From the NCBI RefSeq assembly GCF_000384415.1, contig NZ_ARVU01000001.1:1984001-2048000 (forward strand): 64,000 bases of DNA, in the 5' to 3' direction. The DNA comes from Cycloclasticus pugetii PS-1 (GTDB taxonomy: Bacteria; Pseudomonadota; Gammaproteobacteria; Methylococcales; Cycloclasticaceae). The notes under the pieces were generated by a model that ran no database searches, had not been told where the DNA came from, and was given only the letters and a program-made list of their open reading frames with translations. Positions within the stretch are counted from its first letter, which is position 1. The number at the start of each line of letters is the position of its first letter. The position numbers and the translations under genes were made by a program. This document shows positions 56,043 through 64,000 of the stretch, one piece after another.

Positions 56043-56558
56043 ATGCGATCGCTAAATGAAATCCACATCCAATCATACGATAGCCCACTAGGTGAACTAC
56101 TGATTGGCTCCTTTGAGAATCAACTATGCCTATGTGATTGGCAACAGCGGCAAAAACGGGCGAGCATTGACAGACGTCTACAAACGCGCCTAAACGCGCA
56201 TTATGTCAACAAAAAAACAGCTATCATCGACACGGCCTTTAAGCAACTCAATCGCTACTTTCGACAAGAATTAACACAATTCGACTTACCCATTTTAATG
56301 GTAGGCACTGATTTCCAACAACGCGTATGGCGTAGCCTACAAACCATCCCATACGCTTCAACTACTTCTTACCAAACAATCGCTAGCACTATTCATAATA
56401 AAACGGCTGTTCGTGCTGTTGCTAATGCCATAGGCGCTAATGCTGTCAGTTTAATCATTCCTTGTCACCGAATCATTGGCAGCCATGGCAGCCTGACCGG
56501 TTATGCGGGAGGCTTAGCGGCCAAAAAACAGTTATTGGCCTTAGAACAAAGTCAATAA
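56043..56558 (+). CDS. ogt: Methylated-DNA-protein cysteine methyltransferase
   Basis: 171 residues. Suicide repair enzyme for O6-methylguanine. FQQRVWRSLQTIPYASTTSY is the DNA-binding helix-turn-helix and SLIIPCHRIIGSHGSLTGYA holds the methyl-accepting Cys (PCHR). The N-terminal ribonuclease-like domain is short but present. 39 bases downstream of pepN. Confidence 0.95.
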   Translation: MRSLNEIHIQSYDSPLGELLIGSFENQLCLCDWQQRQKRASIDRRLQTRLNAHYVNKKTAIIDTAFKQLNRYFRQELTQFDLPILMVGTDFQQRVWRSLQTIPYASTTSYQTIASTIHNKTAVRAVANAIGANAVSLIIPCHRIIGSHGSLTGYAGGLAAKKQLLALEQSQ

Positions 56559-56685
56559 GGCTTCGTCACTGTAAAACACCTATTATTCGGTTTACTTTTT
56601 CAGCGCATACAAAAAATGAACTACAGGCGCCCACGAAGCTGTAAAATACTCTCACCAACCAGACCAAACCATTCTAGGAACCTTT

Positions 56686-57159
56686 GTGACCAATAACGAT
56701 ATTTTACGCCGCCTTCGCTACACCTTCGATTTCAATGATGCAAAAATGATCGATATTTTTAAACAGGCAGATCACGAGGTGACACGCGAGCAAATAAGCA
56801 ACTGGTTAAAAAAAGATGACGACGAAGCTTATGTAAGCTGTGGAGACACCTCATTTTCAATATTTTTAAATGGGTTGATTATCGACCGACGAGGAAAACA
56901 GGATAGGCCCACACCTGAGCCCGATAAAAAAATCACTAATAATATCGTGTTACGTAAACTTAAAATCGCCTTCGACATGAAAAATGAAGACGTTTTAGCG
57001 CTGTTATCAAACAATGGCGTTTCCATTAGTAAACATGAGCTAAGCGCATTTTTTCGTCGCACAGACCATAAACATTATCGTCCTTGTAAAGACCAAGTCC
57101 TACGAAATTTCTTGCAAGGCTTACAAAACAAGTACCGGCCCAGCTCAGCCAAAAACTAG
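56686..57159 (+). CDS. yehS: DUF1456 protein (YehS family)
   Basis: 157 residues made of two repeated DUF1456 units, each beginning ILRRLRYTFDFND or VLRKLKIAFDMKN, followed by QISNWLKKDDD or ELSAFFRRTDH and an F.NGL-type end. Begins with GTG at 56686 preceded by AGGAA. Function unknown; YehS is a small soluble protein in E. coli. Convergent with nudL with only 4 bases between. Confidence 0.93.
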   Translation: MTNNDILRRLRYTFDFNDAKMIDIFKQADHEVTREQISNWLKKDDDEAYVSCGDTSFSIFLNGLIIDRRGKQDRPTPEPDKKITNNIVLRKLKIAFDMKNEDVLALLSNNGVSISKHELSAFFRRTDHKHYRPCKDQVLRNFLQGLQNKYRPSSAKN

Positions 57160-57163
57160 CAAA

Positions 57164-57745
57164 TTAGGTGTTTTTCGCCACCCTTAAACGGCCAGCAAAT
57201 GCATACAGCATAGCGGCTGTTGCACCCCAGATTTGAAAGCCGTCGTACATCAACTCCCAATACATCCTATTTTGACCCTTCCAGACAACTTCTTTTTTTT
57301 CATAACAAGACTGGTCTGCCAAGATTGATAGTGGCACCTCAAACACATCAGCCACTTCAAACTCATCAATATTGAGAGTAAACGAAGGTTCCACAAAACC
57401 CACAATGGGAACGACTTTAAAATTAGTTACCGTTAAAAAGGGCTCGATAATTCCGGCCACTTCTATTAAGTCCTGTTGAATCCCCACTTCTTCCTCGGTT
57501 TCTCGTAACGCCGTATGTAGTGGCGAAAGATCAATGCTGTCAGCACGTCCTCCAGGAAAACTAACCTGTCCAGCATGATTATTAAGATGTTCGGTACGCT
57601 TAGTTAGCAAAACTTGCCATTGATCACGTTCAACCAAAGGAATCAGAACAGCTGCATTACGTAAACCATCTTTACGCTGTTGCTGCGACCAACCTTGAAG
57701 GCTGCTTGCCGGCTCTAGGCATTGAATAATCTGTTCTCGTTTCAT
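57164..57745 (-). CDS. nudL: CoA pyrophosphatase-like Nudix hydrolase
   Basis: 193 residues. The Nudix box GGRADSIDLSPLHTALRETE...EVGI has the DxxD-like variation typical of YeaB/NudL, preceded by FPGG and a CoA-like QWQVLLTKRTEHLNNHAGQV motif. The family cleaves CoA to phosphopantetheine and 3',5'-ADP. A second Nudix gene lies 21 bases upstream on the same strand. Confidence 0.93.
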   Translation of the reverse strand: MKREQIIQCLEPASSLQGWSQQQRKDGLRNAAVLIPLVERDQWQVLLTKRTEHLNNHAGQVSFPGGRADSIDLSPLHTALRETEEEVGIQQDLIEVAGIIEPFLTVTNFKVVPIVGFVEPSFTLNIDEFEVADVFEVPLSILADQSCYEKKEVVWKGQNRMYWELMYDGFQIWGATAAMLYAFAGRLRVAKNT

Positions 57746-57766
57746 TTCACACCCATGGCTAAATGG

Positions 57767-58324
57767 TTAACGAGATAACGGCCTTGTAATATCTGCAGAC
57801 CTAAACTTAAAACAACCGGACTGTCTATCCTGAAAATAAAACTCTAGCGATTTACGCATGGTTTCAAAAGCCAGCTCATCCCAAGGAATTTCATGCTCCG
57901 CAAATAAACGCACCTCTAAACTTTCTTCACCACTTGAAAACTCTGGCTTTAATAATACTGAACGATACATCACATACACTTGGTCAATGTGTGGCAAGTT
58001 AAAAACCGCGTATAGCTCTTCAGTTTGGACAACCGCCTCGGCTTCTTCCAAAGTTTCTCGTACAGCCGCCTGCTCGGTCGTTTCACCCAGCTCCATAAAA
58101 CCTGCTGGCAATGTCCAGAATCCTTTTCTAGGATCAATAGCGCGCTTACATAACAAAATTTTATCTTCCCAAACAGGAATACAGCCGGCAATAATTCGTG
58201 GGTTTTGATAATGCACAAGGTCGCAGGCGTCACAAACATCCCGAATCTGGTTATCCCCCTCGGGCGTTTTTGACTCCGTCTTATTACCACATTCAGGGCA
58301 ATACTTTATCTGTGGTCTAGGCAA
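57767..58324 (-). CDS. Nudix hydrolase with N-terminal zinc ribbon
   Basis: 185 residues. Two Cys pairs (YCPECGNK; VCDACDLV) form a zinc ribbon followed by YQNPRIIAGCIPVWEDKILL, as in NudC-like proteins. The Nudix box is canonical: GFMELGETTEQAAVRETLEE with A-E-A-E-A. The substrate is not known; NADH or ADP-ribose derivatives are typical. Its start overlaps the rsd stop by 8 bases, so rsd and the two Nudix genes form one unit. Confidence 0.92.
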   Translation of the reverse strand: MPRPQIKYCPECGNKTESKTPEGDNQIRDVCDACDLVHYQNPRIIAGCIPVWEDKILLCKRAIDPRKGFWTLPAGFMELGETTEQAAVRETLEEAEAVVQTEELYAVFNLPHIDQVYVMYRSVLLKPEFSSGEESLEVRLFAEHEIPWDELAFETMRKSLEFYFQDRQSGCFKFRSADITRPLSR

Positions 58325-58778
58325 GCATTTCGCCTATTAATTGATCTTCTAACTCAATTCGGTTTGCCAGATTTTCACCGACTGAGGATAAGTCGCTAGC
58401 CAATTCATTTAAAATCATTGCTGGCGTTAACGTCTGGTACTTGTCATTAAAGTCTAAAACAGTTTCAGTAGCTTTAGAGATACTTGGGTAGATGCGCTCA
58501 GCGGCGGCCAGTACAGACTTACGTCTTTCATTACCCGCTAAAATGCGTTGATACACGCCAAAATGTCCTAATGAAATATAATCAACCGTCAACTGACAAA
58601 AATCTTGAAGCAGCTCCTCGATTGGTTTTTGGCCTTTATGTTCCTCAATGCCCGATACTGCACAGTAAGAAGACCAGACTTGTTTTCGTTCTTCGAGTAA
58701 CTCACGGATCAAACCACTTGTTTGGGTTCGTTCCTTCTTTTGAGCCATACTTTCGTTAGACATATCCCTATCCATCAT
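58317..58778 (-). CDS. rsd: Regulator of sigma-70, Rsd/AlgQ family
   Basis: 153 residues, all-helical. Resembles E. coli Rsd and Pseudomonas AlgQ: LLEERKQVWSSYCAVSG, LLQDFCQLTVDYISLGHFGV and a later ERIYPSISKATETVLDFNDK. It sequesters sigma-70 region 4 when growth slows. Several Met codons in the first 11 residues make the exact start uncertain. First of the unit with two Nudix genes. Confidence 0.88.
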   Translation of the reverse strand: MMDRDMSNESMAQKKERTQTSGLIRELLEERKQVWSSYCAVSGIEEHKGQKPIEELLQDFCQLTVDYISLGHFGVYQRILAGNERRKSVLAAAERIYPSISKATETVLDFNDKYQTLTPAMILNELASDLSSVGENLANRIELEDQLIGEMLA

Positions 58779-59007
58779 GTTTTTTTTGTAAAGAATACTC
58801 TATGCCATTGTTTACTTTTCGACAATATATAATTCCAGTATTTAGCGTTACCAGTTTATTCTTTAAAAACCCTATCTGAACTGCTCAGCGTCAGCGTTTT
58901 AGTGGCTTGTTATGGCCAATGGTTCTCATAATAGCTAGCCATAACAGCGCTAGAAACGACTACAATGGCATGCGCCTTAATCATTATTTTTCGTTAACCT
59001 TAACACT

Positions 59008-60162
59008 ATGAATATTAAATTTCTCTCTAGCATATCTAAGGTATCAGACACACACTGGAACAGTGTATTTGAAACTGATTATCCGTTTATTCAACATGCT
59101 TTTTTATCTGCACTTGAACAAAGCGGCTGTACCCAAGCTTCTACCGGCTGGACCCCTCATCATATAATTGTCACCGATAGAGATGACATTATCGCTGCCA
59201 TGCCTTGTTACCTTAAGACCCACTCGTACGGCGAATACGTTTTTGATTGGGCTTGGGCCAATGCCTATCAGCAACACCAATTACACTATTACCCTAAATT
59301 ATTATCAGCCATCCCTTTCACACCATCCACAGGCCCTCGTTTAGCTTTTCACAACCGCATTCAACTGACACAAGAAAAACAGACCATCATTAAAAATATC
59401 CGACAGGCTGCTCTCGATTCAGTTTCTTCAGTGGGGTTATCGAGTTGGCATGTGCTTTTCCCTGACACCGAAATGTCTTCCTTACTGGAGGACTCCGAGT
59501 ATAAACAACGCAGTGGTATTCAATACCATTGGTTCAACCATCACTACACGTCTTTCGACGATTTCCTACAAACATTCAAATCACGTAAACGCAAAACATT
59601 ACGTAAAGAACGGCTGTCAATTACTCAACAAGGTATTGAAATGACGGTGGTCGATGGTCGTGATATTAGCAAACAATTAATGGCTGAATTTTATCGTTTT
59701 TATCATTTCACATACTTAAAGCGTAGCGGGCAACAAGGCTATTTAAATTTAGAATTTTTTAACTTATTACTGTCAACCATGGCTGAGAACTTGGTGATGT
59801 TTTGCGCCCATAAAGACAATAGGCTCATTGGTGCTGCACTGTGTTTTAAAGATCATCAAACACTGTATGGTCGCTATTGGGGCTGTGAGCAAGAATATGA
59901 GTTTTTACATTTCGAAGCTTGTTATTACCAAGGCATTGAATACTGTATTAATCATAAACTCATGCGCTTTGACCCGGGCGCTCAAGGCGAACATAAAATC
60001 TCGCGTGGTTTTAAGCCCGTCAAAACCTTGTCAAACCACATGATATTACATGCCGAATTTCGTCAAGCCATTGAACAGTTTATTGACGATGAAAAAATAC
60101 AGGTTAACGCACAGATAGACCACCTCACTAGTTTCCTACCTTTTAAATCGGCGTCGTTATAA
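59008..60162 (+). CDS. FemAB/GNAT-like acyltransferase (peptidogalycan family DUF482)
   Basis: 384 residues. The N-terminal segment ends PCYLKTHSYGEYVFDWAWA; the middle FKSRKRKTLRKERLSITQQG and GAALCFKDHQTLYGRYWGCE, then LHFEACYYQGIEYCINHKLM and RFDPGAQGEHKISRGF match the DUF482 GNAT family. The family was named for a supposed peptidoglycan role that remains unproven; activity unknown. It is divergent from rsd by 229 bases, which contain a GTTATGGC/GCCATAAC inverted repeat. Confidence 0.9.
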   Translation: MNIKFLSSISKVSDTHWNSVFETDYPFIQHAFLSALEQSGCTQASTGWTPHHIIVTDRDDIIAAMPCYLKTHSYGEYVFDWAWANAYQQHQLHYYPKLLSAIPFTPSTGPRLAFHNRIQLTQEKQTIIKNIRQAALDSVSSVGLSSWHVLFPDTEMSSLLEDSEYKQRSGIQYHWFNHHYTSFDDFLQTFKSRKRKTLRKERLSITQQGIEMTVVDGRDISKQLMAEFYRFYHFTYLKRSGQQGYLNLEFFNLLLSTMAENLVMFCAHKDNRLIGAALCFKDHQTLYGRYWGCEQEYEFLHFEACYYQGIEYCINHKLMRFDPGAQGEHKISRGFKPVKTLSNHMILHAEFRQAIEQFIDDEKIQVNAQIDHLTSFLPFKSASL

Positions 60163-60238
60163 ACAAAACATCAAGCATTATCAATAAAATACGCGCTTTT
60201 AAAGAAGGGCTTAAACGTTTATAGCCAACCAATACTAA

Positions 60239-60259
60239 CCTTCAAGACAAACTTGAAGG
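60239..60259. repeat. Short perfect hairpin
   Basis: CCTTCAAG, ACAAA, CTTGAAGG, an 8-base stem in the 198-base gap after the DUF482 gene. No T run follows, so a terminator is doubtful. The rest of the gap holds no gene seen. Confidence 0.4.
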
Positions 60260-60360
60260 CACAAATACTGCCAACTACTTATAAATTGTGGAGATAACGA
60301 AAACCTTCACGAAAAAATAAACATTCGAGCAGATCTGACAAGCCAACATTACAAAGAAAC

Positions 60361-60771
60361 TTAATCTATTCTAAAGTCCGGCATATCGCTGTCTAAAAAC
60401 CACTGTTTTGACTCCTCATCGAACCACCAAACTTGAGTATGTTTTACTTGATAGACACGCCCTGTTTCATTTTGAATATAACCAAATAATGCCTGCGCTA
60501 TGATGGTGTCATCCTCCGCGTTGGGCACAGAACCTATCAAATCATAAGAAGTCACCGTAATTTTATTAAGCCCATCAATTGGAGCTAATTTGCGCGCTGG
60601 GTTTCTATAACGAATAACACTTGCCGCCGTTTCATACGACTTCCAGCGTAACGCTTTCATAAACAGTTTTTGTTTAGCATCTAGATGCTCTAACTTTTTT
60701 TGCTCTGTTATATGCGCGCAAGCCGACAGCATCAGTATTAGGCCAACACAAACCCATTTTATATTTTTCAT
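60361..60771 (-). CDS. Hypothetical lipoprotein
   Basis: 136 residues. A signal peptide with lipobox LSAC (cleavage before Cys18) leads to HITEQKKLEHLDAKQKLFMK and a later GYIQNETGRVYQVKHTQVWW. No named family is recognised; small beta-strands with several Trp suggest a periplasmic or inner-leaflet lipid-anchored domain. It stands alone between the DUF482 and RND genes. Confidence 0.82.
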   Translation of the reverse strand: MKNIKWVCVGLILMLSACAHITEQKKLEHLDAKQKLFMKALRWKSYETAASVIRYRNPARKLAPIDGLNKITVTSYDLIGSVPNAEDDTIIAQALFGYIQNETGRVYQVKHTQVWWFDEESKQWFLDSDMPDFRID

Positions 60772-60967
60772 TCAACGCCTTACTCTATATCTACCGTCAG
60801 TCTATTATGCCTAAATTATCCTTTTCCTGTTGCAGTCTTAGTCTATTTTTAACGGATAAACAATGTTTTTACATTAAAGAATGCTAATATTCAGTTTGAG
60901 AAGCCTTCTTTGACGGCGTATACTTAGGCCGCTAGCAATCAATTCAAGCATCATTACGGAGACCCCC

Positions 60968-62038
60968 TTGAGTAAAAAAATACTTTTACTAGCCATTATT
61001 ATTATCGTGATATTTGGTGGCTTATTCGGTTCGAAATTCCTTCAAATCAACAAAGCAATGTCATCCCGCAAAGCACCACCGCCGCCTACAGTAACAACGG
61101 TCGAGGTGATTAAAGAGCAGTGGGAAAACACCTTGTCATCAGTCGGCACCATTAACCCTGTACGAGGCATTGTTTTAAGCAATGAAATTGCAGGCATCAT
61201 TTCCGTTCTGCACGTAGACTCAGGCGCCACTGTGAAAAAAGGCGATTTGATTCTCGAGCTTGATACCTCAACAGATAGAGCAAACCTTGATGGTTTAGTC
61301 GCAGCTGAAAAGCTTGCGACAATAAAATTTAAACGTCAGGTCACTTTGTTAAAAAACAAAGCAACCTCCCTATCTAGTCATGATGAGGCCCGTGCTGAAT
61401 TAGACATCGCAAAAGCGGCCGTTATTTCGCAACAAAGCATTATTAACAAAAAGAAAATACGTGCTCCATTCTCTGGTGAAATAGGTATTCGACTTGTCAG
61501 CCTTGGACAATACTTAGACAAAGGCGCTCAAATTGCCCAACTCGTGTCCTTATCGCCCATCATCGCCGATTTTTCATTTCCTGAACGCCACTTTGCACAA
61601 CTTAAAACAGGGCAATTGGTAAAGATTAAGGTTCAAGCCTACCCCGACGAAGTCTTTACAGGTAATATCCAAGCGATAAACCCAAGCCTACATCAAGAAA
61701 CCCGTTCTATTGGCGTTAGAGCCACTATCGACAATCCTGATGAAAAGCTTAGAGCAGGAATGTTTGCTGAAGTAACCGCTATTACCTCAAAAGCCAGTCC
61801 CGTTTTAACATTGCCTGAAACCGCTGTTTTATTTAATACCTATGGTGAGAGCGTTTATGTCGTAAAACAACAGGACGGCCAACATAGTGTTGAGCTACGT
61901 AATATTGAAACCGGCGCCCATCAAGAAGGCCGCGTTGAAATAGTTAAAGGACTCCAACTAAACGATATAGTCGTTAATGAGGGTCACGTAAAACTCAGAA
62001 ACGGTCAGGTAGTTACCCTTTCCAATAACCAACAATAG
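60968..62038 (+). CDS. RND efflux periplasmic adaptor (membrane-fusion protein)
   Basis: 356 residues. A membrane-anchor signal (residues 5-24) precedes a hybrid: lipoyl/barrel-sandwich segments around NEIAGIISVLHVDSGATVKK and KIRAPFSGEIGIRL, a short hairpin (residues 105-150), and a beta-barrel plus MP domain (VKIKVQAYPDEVFTGNIQAI, AGMFAEVTAI). It links the inner-membrane permease to an outer-membrane channel not seen here. The start is TTG at 60968 with ACGGAG 6 bases before it. The permease starts 8 bases after its stop. Confidence 0.93.
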   Translation: MSKKILLLAIIIIVIFGGLFGSKFLQINKAMSSRKAPPPPTVTTVEVIKEQWENTLSSVGTINPVRGIVLSNEIAGIISVLHVDSGATVKKGDLILELDTSTDRANLDGLVAAEKLATIKFKRQVTLLKNKATSLSSHDEARAELDIAKAAVISQQSIINKKKIRAPFSGEIGIRLVSLGQYLDKGAQIAQLVSLSPIIADFSFPERHFAQLKTGQLVKIKVQAYPDEVFTGNIQAINPSLHQETRSIGVRATIDNPDEKLRAGMFAEVTAITSKASPVLTLPETAVLFNTYGESVYVVKQQDGQHSVELRNIETGAHQEGRVEIVKGLQLNDIVVNEGHVKLRNGQVVTLSNNQQ

Positions 62039-62046
62039 GCATTGCT

Positions 62047-64000
62047 TTGAACTTTACCAGCATCTTCGTTAAGCGACCTGTATTAGCCAGCGTTGTTAGT
62101 TTAATTATTTTGGTGTTGGGCTTGCGCTCAATAGCTTCACTAGAAATACGTGAGTACCCAGAAACCAAAGATACCGTCATCTCTATTACTACGTCTTACC
62201 CTGGCGCTAGTAGTGAGCTTATAAAAGGTTTTATTACCACTCCCTTACAGCAGGCCATTGCCCAAGCTGAGGGAATAGACTACCTTTTTTCTTCCAGCAC
62301 ACAAGGTCTCTCATCCATTGAGGCTCATATGCGCCTCAATTATGACGCTAATGCCGCAATAGCAGAAATACAAGCCAAGGTGGCTAGTCAAAGTAGTGTA
62401 TTACCTCAAGAAGCACTAGACCCTATCATCACCTCCAAAACAGGGTCTACCACTTCGCTGATTTATATCGCTTTTGTTAGTGACACCATGAAAGATATTC
62501 AAATCGCCGATTATCTATTGCGTGTCGTTCAACCACGATTACAATCCATTGAAGGTGTTGGCCAAGCAAGCCTCTTAGGCAATAGCACATACGCAATGCG
62601 TATTTGGCTAAAGCCAAAAAGGATGGCTGCTTTAGGTGTGAGCGCTGAAGATGTCTCTGCCGCCTTACGCAGAAACAACTACCTTTCCAGTGTTGGTAAA
62701 ACAAAAGGCACACTGGTCAGTGTTGAGATGGGCGCTACAACCGATGTCGCTAAAGAAGAAGATTTCTTAACACTGGTCGTTGGCAAACAAAACGACACCC
62801 TAATTCGTTTATCTGATATAGCCGATGTTGAACTTGGCGCCGAAGGTTACGAAAGCGAAAACCTCTACAGTGGAAAGCCTGCTGTTTTTATGACGGTAGA
62901 TCAATCGCCCGACGCAAACCCGCTTGATGTAGCTAAACGGGTTAACCTTGCCATGGTAGACATTAATAATAACTTGCCCGAGGGACTTGTGTCTCACATG
63001 CCCTATGATGCGAGTAAATTTATCAGCGACTCCATCAACGAGGTAGGAAGAACCTTACTTGAAGCCATCAGCATTGTTATTGTTGTTATTTTCCTATCGC
63101 TAGGCACCATGCGTGCTGCGTTTATACCGGCAGTCACCGTTCCTTTATCACTCATTGGTGCAACTTTCATTATGCTAGCGTTTGGTTTTTCATTAAACCT
63201 ACTGACCTTGCTGGCGATGATCTTAGCAATTGGCTTAGTGGTGGATGATGCTATCGTCATGGTTGAAAATATTCACCGCCATATCGACATGGGAAAACCA
63301 CGTATTCAAGCAGCCATAGATGCCGCAAAAGAACTCAGCTTGCCTATCATCGCAATGACAACTACCCTTATTGCCGTCTATTTCCCTATAGGCTTTATGG
63401 GTGGATTAGTTGGTACATTGTTTACTGAATTTGCTTTTTCTTTAGCTGCTGCTGTCCTTATTTCTGGCATTGTTGCGCTAACACTCGCTCCTATGCTGAG
63501 TGCTCGCATTCTAAAAAGCTCTGAAAGTGCCGGCCGATTTGAAAAGTACGCTGAACACTTTTTTGAAAAATTAGCCAGTGGCTACAAAAAAACTGTTTCG
63601 CCTTTATTATCAACCCCTTCTATTCCCGTTATATTTGGTTTGGTTGTGTTATTAAGCCTTTACCCGATGTACCTGTTATCAAAATCAGAATTAGCTCCCA
63701 TTGAAGACAGGAATTTGCTTATCGCGATGGGTACGGCACCGCAGACATCTACTCTTGACTTTTTACAACAACAAGGCAAAAAGCTATCAGATATTTTTGA
63801 AGCCATGCCTGAGTATGATCATAGCTTCATCTTGCTGGGACTAGGGAATGATACGACTAAATTACTCGGCGGCCTAAAAATGGGCCATCAATCCACCCGC
63901 GAACGTACTCAGATGGAGATACAGCCCGAGCTCCAACAAAAAGTGGCCTCGCTTACAGGTGTGAGAACAGCTGTTGTACAGCGACCGGGGCTTCCAGGCG
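62047..64000 (+). CDS. RND efflux permease (HAE-1 type), 3' end cut by window
   Basis: 651 codons visible from the TTG at 62047 to the right edge. The N-terminus NFTSIFVKRPVLASVVSLII and GLRSIASLEIREYPETKDTV match AcrB/MexB-type proton-driven multidrug pumps. Porter-domain strings (TSYPGASSELIKGFITTPLQ, GVGQASLLGNSTYAMRIWLK) and the proton-relay Asp pair in IGLVVDDAIVMVENIHRH are in place. The ribosome-binding site is weak; an alternative start is possible. It forms one operon with the upstream adaptor. Substrate not predictable; aromatic solvents are plausible given the gene content. Confidence 0.93.
   Translation, partial: MNFTSIFVKRPVLASVVSLIILVLGLRSIASLEIREYPETKDTVISITTSYPGASSELIKGFITTPLQQAIAQAEGIDYLFSSSTQGLSSIEAHMRLNYDANAAIAEIQAKVASQSSVLPQEALDPIITSKTGSTTSLIYIAFVSDTMKDIQIADYLLRVVQPRLQSIEGVGQASLLGNSTYAMRIWLKPKRMAALGVSAEDVSAALRRNNYLSSVGKTKGTLVSVEMGATTDVAKEEDFLTLVVGKQNDTLIRLSDIADVELGAEGYESENLYSGKPAVFMTVDQSPDANPLDVAKRVNLAMVDINNNLPEGLVSHMPYDASKFISDSINEVGRTLLEAISIVIVVIFLSLGTMRAAFIPAVTVPLSLIGATFIMLAFGFSLNLLTLLAMILAIGLVVDDAIVMVENIHRHIDMGKPRIQAAIDAAKELSLPIIAMTTTLIAVYFPIGFMGGLVGTLFTEFAFSLAAAVLISGIVALTLAPMLSARILKSSESAGRFEKYAEHFFEKLASGYKKTVSPLLSTPSIPVIFGLVVLLSLYPMYLLSKSELAPIEDRNLLIAMGTAPQTSTLDFLQQQGKKLSDIFEAMPEYDHSFILLGLGNDTTKLLGGLKMGHQSTRERTQMEIQPELQQKVASLTGVRTAVVQRPGLPG

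Overview
The window reads as chromosomal DNA from an AT-leaning gammaproteobacterium. Evidence for this is the block coaBC-dut-algC-argB near radC-rpmB-rpmG (the order known from Pseudomonas and relatives), an Rsd/AlgQ anti-sigma-70 protein, a folA-thyA-lgt cluster and an apaG-apaH pair. An arene-methyl monooxygenase of the XylM type with ring-cleavage and alcohol-dehydrogenase genes, together with low GC by eye, suggests a marine aromatic-hydrocarbon degrader such as Cycloclasticus. That placement is inference; no 16S or tRNA gene is present to test it.

Layout. 1-5.3 kb: LON-domain protein (cut by the left edge), mpl, apaG-apaH, and the operon lgt-thyA-folA on the minus strand. 5.5-5.8 kb: a decayed mscL gene. 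5.8-8.8 kb: a YjgR-type ATPase, a helix-hairpin-helix protein, a DUF3465 protein and an unknown protein. 8.8-11.5 kb: membrane pyrophosphatase hppA divergent from soluble ppa. 11.5-14.1 kb: moaE-moaD divergent from moaC, a HIT protein and purU. 14.2-19.9 kb: metH with a thioredoxin-fold protein and a 58-residue membrane peptide, then thiD-thiE. 20-28.4 kb: the accessory region, with a minus-strand unit (extradiol dioxygenase, ACMSD-like decarboxylase, aryl-alcohol dehydrogenase) divergent from xylM, a second aryl-alcohol dehydrogenase, and a TonB-dependent receptor. 28.4-28.74 kb: a regulatory gap with a palindrome pair and two plus-strand terminators that suggest a small RNA. 28.7-38.1 kb: argG, a MotY/OmpA protein, a YbfF esterase and the pyruvate dehydrogenase operon aceE-aceF-lpd. 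38.2-45.5 kb: a DUF4124 protein, argB, membrane-anchored algC, dut, coaBC, radC, rpmB-rpmG. 45.5-50.4 kb: a Rieske protein translationally coupled to a 1504-residue protein with two cyclic-nucleotide-binding folds, a rhodanese domain and a very long coiled coil. 50.6-60.8 kb: DUF6524 protein, Deg protease, moaB, DUF423 protein, pepN, ogt, DUF1456 protein, two Nudix hydrolases, rsd, a FemAB/GNAT-like protein and a lipoprotein. 60.9-64 kb: an RND adaptor and its permease (cut by the right edge).

How the genes work together. Most of the window is housekeeping: folate/thymidylate, thiamin, molybdenum cofactor, methionine and arginine synthesis, pyruvate oxidation and pyrophosphate turnover. The 20-28.4 kb block is a candidate arene side-chain oxidation and ring-cleavage module that lacks its electron-transfer reductase and aldehyde dehydrogenase. 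The least explained element is the cNMP/rhodanese/coiled-coil giant with its Rieske partner. Short palindromes in three promoter regions (28469, 38153, 50565) look like operators of unidentified regulators.
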